Source: Narthecium ossifragum
Taxonomy: Eukaryota; Streptophyta; Magnoliopsida; Dioscoreales; Nartheciaceae
Assembly (NCBI GenBank): GCA_963920575.1
Contig: OY986968.1
Coordinates: 22,388,129-22,452,128 of the forward strand
Length of the DNA stretch: 64,000 nt
Reading direction: 5' to 3'
Part shown: positions 57,331 through 64,000 of the stretch, piece after piece
Position numbering within the stretch: the stretch's first letter is position 1
How the letters are laid out: each line of letters begins with the position of its first letter
Notes under the pieces: generated by a model
The model's database searches: none
Seen by the model: the letters and a program-made list of their open reading frames with translations, nothing else
What the model was told of the DNA's origin: nothing
Program-made: the position numbers and the translations under genes

Positions 57331-58627
57331 TGATTACACTACTCCTAGGAGAACAATTCCAAATATACAAATACGACAGCTACTTACTTTCATTGACGTC
57401 GTAACTGGTAGACTACAACTTCGCCGGAAAATTTGATTACAACTTATGCTAGAGTAAAACAAGATCCAATGCAAGAGTTCATGCAATTGCTGGGGGGGGG
57501 GGGGGGGGGGGGGTCTTCTTTCTCCTTTCTTCTGTCTCTTTATATCTTGATAGATTTCTTCCACGTGTCACTGGTAGAGTCATTCCCGCCTTGGCATCTT
57601 CTTGATGATCATGCAATGGTGGTTCGTTTTCCAAGCGACAGAGTGGGACATCATGTGTTCTGTCATGGGGTCCGATGAAATCCCATTTTCTCAGGTTCTT
57701 CTCCACATCTCCTGATATAGCGGCGATTGGTTGTACTTCGTGGTATTATCTCCGTCTCCGACGGTTGACTCAAGTCAAGGTGCCCCGAGTGGCTCTTGAT
57801 GTTATATTAGTATCTACTGTGTTCATGTACTTAACCTCACTTATGCCTTAGTGGTCAACGCCTTTAAGGTTTTTTTTTTCCTTATATCCTTTTCGTCGAT
57901 TGCGAGGTGTTGATGTGTTAAATTCGTCGATGAGTGCGTTGACGTGTTACTTTCGTCGATGATTGTTTGCCTCTATCGACAGTCATCCGGTAGTCTTATA
58001 GACATGTTGGCGTGTTGGTTTTTGCCATTGGAATTAAATTCATCTGTCTTGTCTTATTAATGACGATGTATTCAAAACCTCTTTCTCCCACGCGGGTGAG
58101 ATCTTCTCTGTTCATTTCATGATTGGACAACATCATCAGTACATTGAAGCGGTGTGGTGTTCTTCTACTTCATCTCAACCATTGAAGGGATTCTTACTCA
58201 TTCATTTGACCGTTGCAATTATGCGGGTCCCAGTTAATGATATGGGTCGATGCGATGGTTCTCTTCTTAGTAATTTTGATCGGTAACAACAGGTCGCTAT
58301 AGGTTGGCTCGACAGTTCTCCTCTTGGGATTTTAACCGGTAACAGGGGTCGTTATGAGTTGGCTCGACGGTTCTTCTCTTGGGATTTTAACAGTAACAGA
58401 CTGTATAATAGGATGGGAAATGCGGGGGTATTATGGTCCTTTCAGTGGCTTGAGGGTGGGGCATCATTGTGAAAAGGGTGCGGCTATCCGCACAACGAAT
58501 TGGACTTAACACACCACATCCCAGATTTTTTGAAAAAAAAAATTAAAAAACCAAAAAAACCCTAAACCACCCCCGTCCTCTACCTCCCCTCTCTCCCCCA
58601 TCCCACCCTCACCTCCTCCACCACCCC
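57331..58627. other. Non-coding stretch up to the assembly gap, with G homopolymer and short tandem repeats
   Basis: A run of 22 G occurs at 57,492-57,513. Between 58,255 and 58,395 the unit GTTGGCTCGACGGTTCTTCT followed by CTTGGGATTTTAACCGGTAACAG is repeated about 2.5 times (period about 58). No gene was recognised. Confidence 0.5.
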
Positions 58628-58827
58628 NNNNNNNNNNNNNNNNNNNNNNNNNNNNNNNNNNNNNNNNNNNNNNNNNNNNNNNNNNNNNNNNNNNNNNNNN
58701 NNNNNNNNNNNNNNNNNNNNNNNNNNNNNNNNNNNNNNNNNNNNNNNNNNNNNNNNNNNNNNNNNNNNNNNNNNNNNNNNNNNNNNNNNNNNNNNNNNNN
58801 NNNNNNNNNNNNNNNNNNNNNNNNNNN
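58628..58827. other. Assembly gap (200 N)
   Basis: Exactly 200 N bases, the size many assemblers use for a gap of set or unknown length. The promoter and first bases of the next gene's leader may lie within it. Confidence 0.98.
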
Positions 58828-58890
58828 GATTTCCGAGCACGAACTCTAACCCCCCGAGCCTCGCGAAGTCTCCATAAACCCTAGCTGGAG
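58828..58890 (+). other. Probable 5'-UTR exon of the cysteine oxidase gene
   Basis: The segment after the gap contains CATAAACCCTAGCTGGAG and is followed by a strong donor GTACGT at 58,891. It would splice to the acceptor TGTGGTGCAG at 62,840, 69 bp before the ATG at 62,910. The left border is hidden by the gap. Confidence 0.5.
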
Positions 58891-61800
58891 GTACGTTGAT
58901 TTCCTCACCCTTCTCTCGAATTCGGACTGACTCTTGCCCAAATCCATGAATTAGCGCGATCTATGATCCCTATTTTTGTCTGTTCAGTCATTTTGTTGCT
59001 TCTATTCTTTCACTGGGAATCCCTTCGTAGGATTTTCGAATCGGGAGATGTCGTCTCGATCGAATTCTGTTGGTATTCGGGGTTGTCGAGGCTAGTTCTA
59101 ATCGTTTCTAGATGTTTTGGAATATATTTAGAGGATTTCTCTTCGTCTGGGAGTTGTTTAGTTTAGTAGTTGGAAAGAAGGCTGGGGGAATTGGAGAGTG
59201 GCCCCTGGTTCTTTGTTGCGAAGCGGTCAAACTCGTAATGGTTCGGCGATGAGACGTCAGATTTGCTGTCGTGAATAGCTTTTCCTGCTACCTTTGGGTT
59301 TTCATTAACAAGAGGATCCGGGAGGGACGTGGTGGAAGGAGATGGAATTGAAGATGCAGGGCTGGAATTTAGTGACACTGTGGTTTTCTAGGAAGCTTTC
59401 TTTCTCAAAGACTTTTAGATGCTTGAATAAAAATGAATGCACTTTGTCGTATAGCAATTTGACTGATTGCTGGGGATCTCTATCATCCAATTTGTGTCTG
59501 TTTTTGGTTTTTAAAATTTGAGAAGCACTCTCGTATTTATTAACTTAATTTGAGAAATAAGTAAAGGGAAGGGTTCATAGTACCTATTGATGAACCAATG
59601 TTCAGGACAAAGATATAATCCTGTTTAAGGGAACAAGGAATAAGCTTACCATTTTGATATGGTTTGCTTTACAATATGCTGATATTCCCTCTGTAACTCT
59701 TGCATGACGATCTTTGTTTGGTGTGAGTATTTCTTTGATGGAAACTGAAGCTTTGTTAGTGACCTATTTGGCAGCCTTCTCCGTTAGCATTGACCAAAAT
59801 TCTAATGCATGGGACACCTTTTGCTAGTCAAAAATTCATTCAATATGCATATTAAGTGCTTCAGGAGAAATGCCACTGGCAAAATAAATTTGTTGATTAA
59901 GTGACAGCAATCAATCACTGGATAAGTTGAATTGATAAGATAAGGAAGAAGGGAACTGCTTGGGTTATACTATCAAGTGGTCTTAGAAAATTGCTTACAT
60001 ACGCATGGCACTTGTCATTTTTTGCATTGTAAGATTAGTAAAGCATTCCAATGGCTGTTACCACTGATGATTGGAAATTAGAGCCGAGATATGGAGAAAA
60101 AGACTGTAAGATAGAGCATTTATGGATTGAATGTCAACATTTTGATGGTGCACTTTGCAAGATATTTGAAATAGGGGAATGCAGGAGTATGAGGTCACAA
60201 CTCTAGGTTCCTATATTTCATAAACCATATGTCAAGCATAATGTGAGGCGCTTGCAAATTAAGAACAATTTAACAGTGGTGGGCCCACATTTTGAATGAC
60301 TCACAATGCCTGTAAGCAACCAAAGTTTCAAGTACTTGTATCTTTAGCATTTTCTCTTTTGGGAGTTTGAGATATTGAAGTGTGCTTTCAGAGCGCTAAT
60401 AAGATGTGAAGCGCGCTTAGGAGATTGGAAAGGTTTTCCACCATTGGCCATTTCACCCAGAAAATGGATATGGATGAGGTTGCACTCAAGTTGTCTAGCT
60501 ACCCTTATGGTGCATGGAAGCATAAGTCTAGCATTTTTCTTAGAAGAATATATGGAGGATATGGTCATTATAAAAGTCCGGTTGATTTTTTCTTTAAAGA
60601 ATATCATTAGTTCTGGTGGATGTGACAATTTTACTCATTAACTCAATGTGGATTTCGTGTTTAGTGTTGTTATATGATAGTTCTGATCTCAACTTTCTCA
60701 TTAATGCGTCGTGGTTTGTAAATTGATTTCTCTTAATTTCCATCTCAATTATGATTTTTAAACAGGCCGAAGGTGATAATTTGGATTCTTAATTTGTTTC
60801 TTGGAAGAAGGTTCTTTCAGTTAACCTTGGTCAATATGATTTACTTCCTGAAGAAGATCCTTAAGCACAGCCCTTTTAGGATTCTTAAACCTTTAGGCGA
60901 ACCTTGTATTGGAGGTATGAATGAATCAGCTGGATTCTAGAAGGTGTTTGAGAGTAAAACCAGATAGTAATAAATGTCTACAAGGCTAATAGTGGTAATG
61001 GAAGGAAGAATAAGTGTCCAAAAGTCACACATGTCTGGTCAGCACATGTCGACAAATATTCTAATGCCCTAGCTTAAGCCGATGTTCATGTGAATGCACA
61101 TCGTACAAAATTCCTAGCAGGAACTTCAGAGCATAAATTATTCCAGTAAGAAAAAGATCATCAAAGCCTAAAAGTAGAGTTGAAAGTGGCACTAAAGATC
61201 TGCTCAAGACAAGCTGCACATTTTGATGAATATTTAAATGCTGTGCATCCTACTCATAAAATAAATGAAAGCAGGAAATTGGATTATAAAACCACTGTAT
61301 GGTAGATCTGGTCACTAATGAAACACTTTGATCACATCATTTTGAGAGTTCGTTGTGATCCGATTTTGTTGGTTCTATGTTGAAACCTTGGTTGAAACAA
61401 TCTTGTGGAGCACAACTTTTTGTTAAATACTACTATACTTTTGGTCAAGGAATTTTCATGATAATTTTCCTATGTTTGACTGAGGGCTGATCTTTTCACC
61501 GCGGGAATAAATATGAATATTTGATGCTTTGATTGACTGTTATGTCTATTTTTGAAGCGTGCATTCTCTAAGAAAGTAGACTTGGAGGTTGGGAGAAACA
61601 GTTTAACACATCACACGAGAGTGGTCTCAAATGGTGGAAATCATTCTATGAGCTGATTTCTAGCATAGAACATCTATGGCGGTAGGTTAAGGTAGTGGAA
61701 GTTGGTTAGGTATAGGTAGGTCAGTTGAACACTTTCTCTGCCAGTTGCCATTGAACTTTTTGGGTTACAATGTACTAACGTGTCATCGCTGAATGAATCA

Positions 61801-62840
61801 GAAAATCTACGTGATATGGATCTGCCGATATGGTAGTGACATTCAAAATCTATGTCCATTTATATCGAAAGAAGCTACAGTAAGTTAATATCTAGGGTAT
61901 ATTTTTCTCTGACTAACGTTATTAGATTTAGGCCTTACTGACGTGTCATCGCTGTTATCTAGGGAAGACTTTCAAAAGCAACATCTTTCTTGTGGGACTC
62001 TGAGCTTGAAAAGCAAATAACAGACATTCTTTAATCTCCCTTAGGGCTGATGAATAAAGGAACTTAAATGTGGCAGCTATTGATTACTGGATTACTTACA
62101 TTGAATCTTATGACACAAGGTTAAGAGGAACATGGCCAAGCTTCTAAACTAAAAGCCACTGAGGGTCCTGGAATATCTGAATCATGTGCAGTCTCAGAAC
62201 AACTCGCTCATCTTGTCTCTTGTTCCATGTATTGATAAGTTGCCTTGTTAAATATTGTTTTGTGACTTGGTTTCCCTTGTGGGCATTTTTCATCGTTCAT
62301 TCATTATGAGAACCATGTCATGCAAAGAAAAATGTTCACCTAAAAGTGTTGCTGCAAACTTCCACCCAGCATGATGGTCCATATTGCATTGCAAGCTTAT
62401 GTTTGGATCATGCCATGTAGTATGAATTGGCACAAAATCAACAAACAAAAAGAAGTTGATAAGCTCCTCAATTCGGTTCATCTGATGTTTCAGTCAATAT
62501 TGCATATACATAGAGCTTATTTTTTTCCCTCAAATAAATAGGAACTGGATAGCCACCATGTATCTATCTTACTAAAAGTGCTACTTCATGAACTCCTTTG
62601 TTGGTTTCTTATATTAATGCGATGAAGGATATGTTTTTCCATAAAACTTTTGATGTGAAAATTGCCTTCATATTTAAGATGTGCACCTTATGTTCTGATG
62701 TTTGGATTTTCTATAACTGGATTCTGATTTTAGCAGAAGGGAAAATGGGCTTTTGCATATATTAGTTACAGTTGAGTAATTTGAGGGTCGTCTTTGATTG
62801 ATGGTCATTTAAGTTGAAAAGCGTTATATTTGTGGTGCAG
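58891..62840 (+). other. Long intron in the 5' UTR (about 3.95 kb)
   Basis: Inferred from the donor at 58,891 and acceptor ending 62,840. The sequence between is AT-rich, with no coding segment or repeat that I recognise; short open frames here are not supported. Confidence 0.45.
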
Positions 62841-62909
62841 GTCTTTTAGCTTGCCTCTTCAGACTGGTTGAATCTTTCGAGCAAGTGATATCCTGATTTT
62901 TCTTGCACT

Positions 62910-63009
62910 ATGCCCGCTATACAGAGGCTATATGACGCATGTAAAGCATCATTCTCTACAACTGGACCCGTGTCAACTGAAGCTATTGAAAATGTTTGTG
63001 CTGTCCTAG
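62910..63009 (+). CDS. Plant cysteine oxidase (PCO), first coding exon, gene continues past window
   Basis: The ATG at 62,910 opens MPAIQRLYDACKASFSTTGP followed by VSTEAIENVCAVL and a phase-1 donor (G|GTGAGG) at 63,010. This N-terminus is that of plant cysteine oxidases (2-aminoethanethiol dioxygenase-like, PF07847), which begin MPxxQRLY.ACKASFS.xGP and continue VLExIKPSDVG in the next exon. These iron enzymes oxidise N-terminal cysteine of ERF-VII factors and so sense oxygen. The catalytic cupin part lies beyond the window's end; no further exon was found before 64,000, so the next intron is at least 1 kb. Confidence 0.72.
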
Positions 63010-63679
63010 GTGAGGCAACATATTCTCATTATCTTTACAATTTTTTTTTGACATTTAGTCTGGAGAATAACATTTATACATGTTAGTGAAGAAACTGATC
63101 AGTCAGCCGTAACAGGTATATACTAGCAATGACTCTTACATACTCCTTATACGATGGATCAATATAGTGTTTACATTATTTGATATATTTTTTTATTAGT
63201 CACTGTTATTTAGTATGTTTGCTATCCTCCATAAAAATATTTCATGCAATTTTTTGCCATGTAACATTATAGAATCATTTTATTTGGAGTTAGATATTCT
63301 ACGCCGCATGTTTATGTTCTTCTCTTTTGATTCCCCTATAGTCTGCTGTATTTGCAGGCACTGCAATAAGTAGGAATTTTTTCTCAGCTGATTTGTTTTG
63401 CGCTAATCTTTCTTTATCGTGCTTGGTTAGGGGCTATGACTGTATTGATAGGTTAAGGTGCCAACATGAGCAATATTCAAAATGGAAAAAAATTACATGG
63501 CCTTTCTTTATTGGTTTTGCCTTTTTTTTAAAAAAAATTTAAAGCACGTGACCTATATCCATCTATTTCTGGGATTGCCTCGTTTTAGAGATAATTCTTT
63601 TCAATCTGTAATTCTAAATCAAGCACGCAATTCCTCTAGGGACCTGCTCTTCAACTGTAGGCCATGGCCAAACAAATAC

Positions 63680-63973
63680 TTATCAAGCTAATATTTCTGT
63701 CAATGCACTACTTCAAATATTCAAGCGATTTGTCAGAAGGCAGTGGCAACTCCATCGACTCCTTTGACACAGATTTCTTCCTCCATTGCACATCTCCGGT
63801 ACATGACTGTTTGTGAGCTTATGTAACTTATCAAGCCAACAATTCTGTGGATACACTATTGCGAATATTTTTAAATGACTTCTTTGGAAGGCAGTGGCAA
63901 CTCCATCTACTCCCTCCACACAGATTCCTTCATCGATTGCACATCTCGGACACATCTCTGTTCTTGACCTTAT
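63680..63973. repeat. 147-bp tandem duplication in the following intron
   Basis: Copies begin CTTATCAAGCTAATATTTCT (63,680) and CTTATCAAGCCAACAATTCT (63,827). Both contain AAGGCAGTGGCAACTCCATC and TTGCACATCTC. The second copy has an open frame reading ATPSTPSTQIPSSIAHLGHI and SVLDLMYKNL, which faintly resembles an LRR unit; the first copy has a stop there. Confidence 0.7.
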
Positions 63974-64000
63974 GTACAAGAATTTGCAACCGCTAATGTG

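Noticed and set aside
58580..58840. Open frame spanning the N gap
   Set aside because: It is open only because unknown bases cannot show stops.
59163..59490. Short minus-strand frames in the long leader intron
   Set aside because: No homology or splice support; base composition is like the rest of the intron.

Overview
This is a window of repeat-rich flowering-plant nuclear DNA. The evidence is multi-exon genes with GT-AG introns, plant-specific families (plant mobile domain, Tubby-like F-box, plant cysteine oxidase, MRH1-type LRR pseudokinase), L1-type LINEs carrying a C-terminal RNase H domain, MULE/hAT/Harbinger-type DNA elements, and long non-coding LTRs. GC-rich captured exons and GC-rich 5' exons would fit a monocot, but that is only a weak inference.

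Layout. 1-3.4 kb: a four-exon plant-mobile-domain gene on the minus strand between arrays of TACCGATGG-type motifs. 3.6-4.6 kb: a 5'-truncated LINE with a target-site duplication (TSD). 4.8-7.0 kb: a hAT-like fragment and a putative solo LTR. 8.3-14.0 kb (minus): an 11-exon LRR receptor-like pseudokinase of the MRH1 type. 15.06-17.68 kb: a Pack-MULE carrying a broken carboxylesterase fragment; its left terminal repeat was later invaded by a hAT MITE and by a Harbinger-like element full of tandem repeats. 18.9-19.7 kb: LINE 3' ends. 19.98-28.34 kb: three LTRs nested inside one another. 29.3-35.7 kb: a LINE split by a composite LTR insertion. 37.2-40.9 kb (plus): a four-exon Tubby-like F-box gene. 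41.4-44.7 kb (minus): a four-exon MBF1 coactivator gene, convergent with it. 45.1-47.25 kb: a younger-looking LINE about 0.4 kb upstream of MBF1. 48.7-50.4 kb (minus): an unrecognised three-exon gene. 50.53-51.99 kb: a second Pack-MULE carrying a protein-kinase fragment with an internal triplication. 53.19-55.89 kb: a further solo LTR. 56.6-57.3 kb: a fold-back repeat and a broken aspartic-protease fragment. A 200-N gap lies at 58,628-58,827. 58.8 kb to the end: the 5' part of a plant cysteine oxidase gene with a long 5'-UTR intron.

The genes do not form a pathway; they are ordinary, independently regulated plant genes separated by mobile DNA. I found no new enzymatic or defence system. The most notable content is the mobile-element stratigraphy: two gene-capturing MULEs, each delimited by long imperfect terminal inverted repeats and a perfect 9-bp TSD, and a family of 2.0-3.1 kb LTR-like elements identifiable by TGT...ACA ends, 5-bp TSDs and clusters of the palindrome GATCGATC. 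Exon borders and TSDs were read by eye; no database search or alignment was run.
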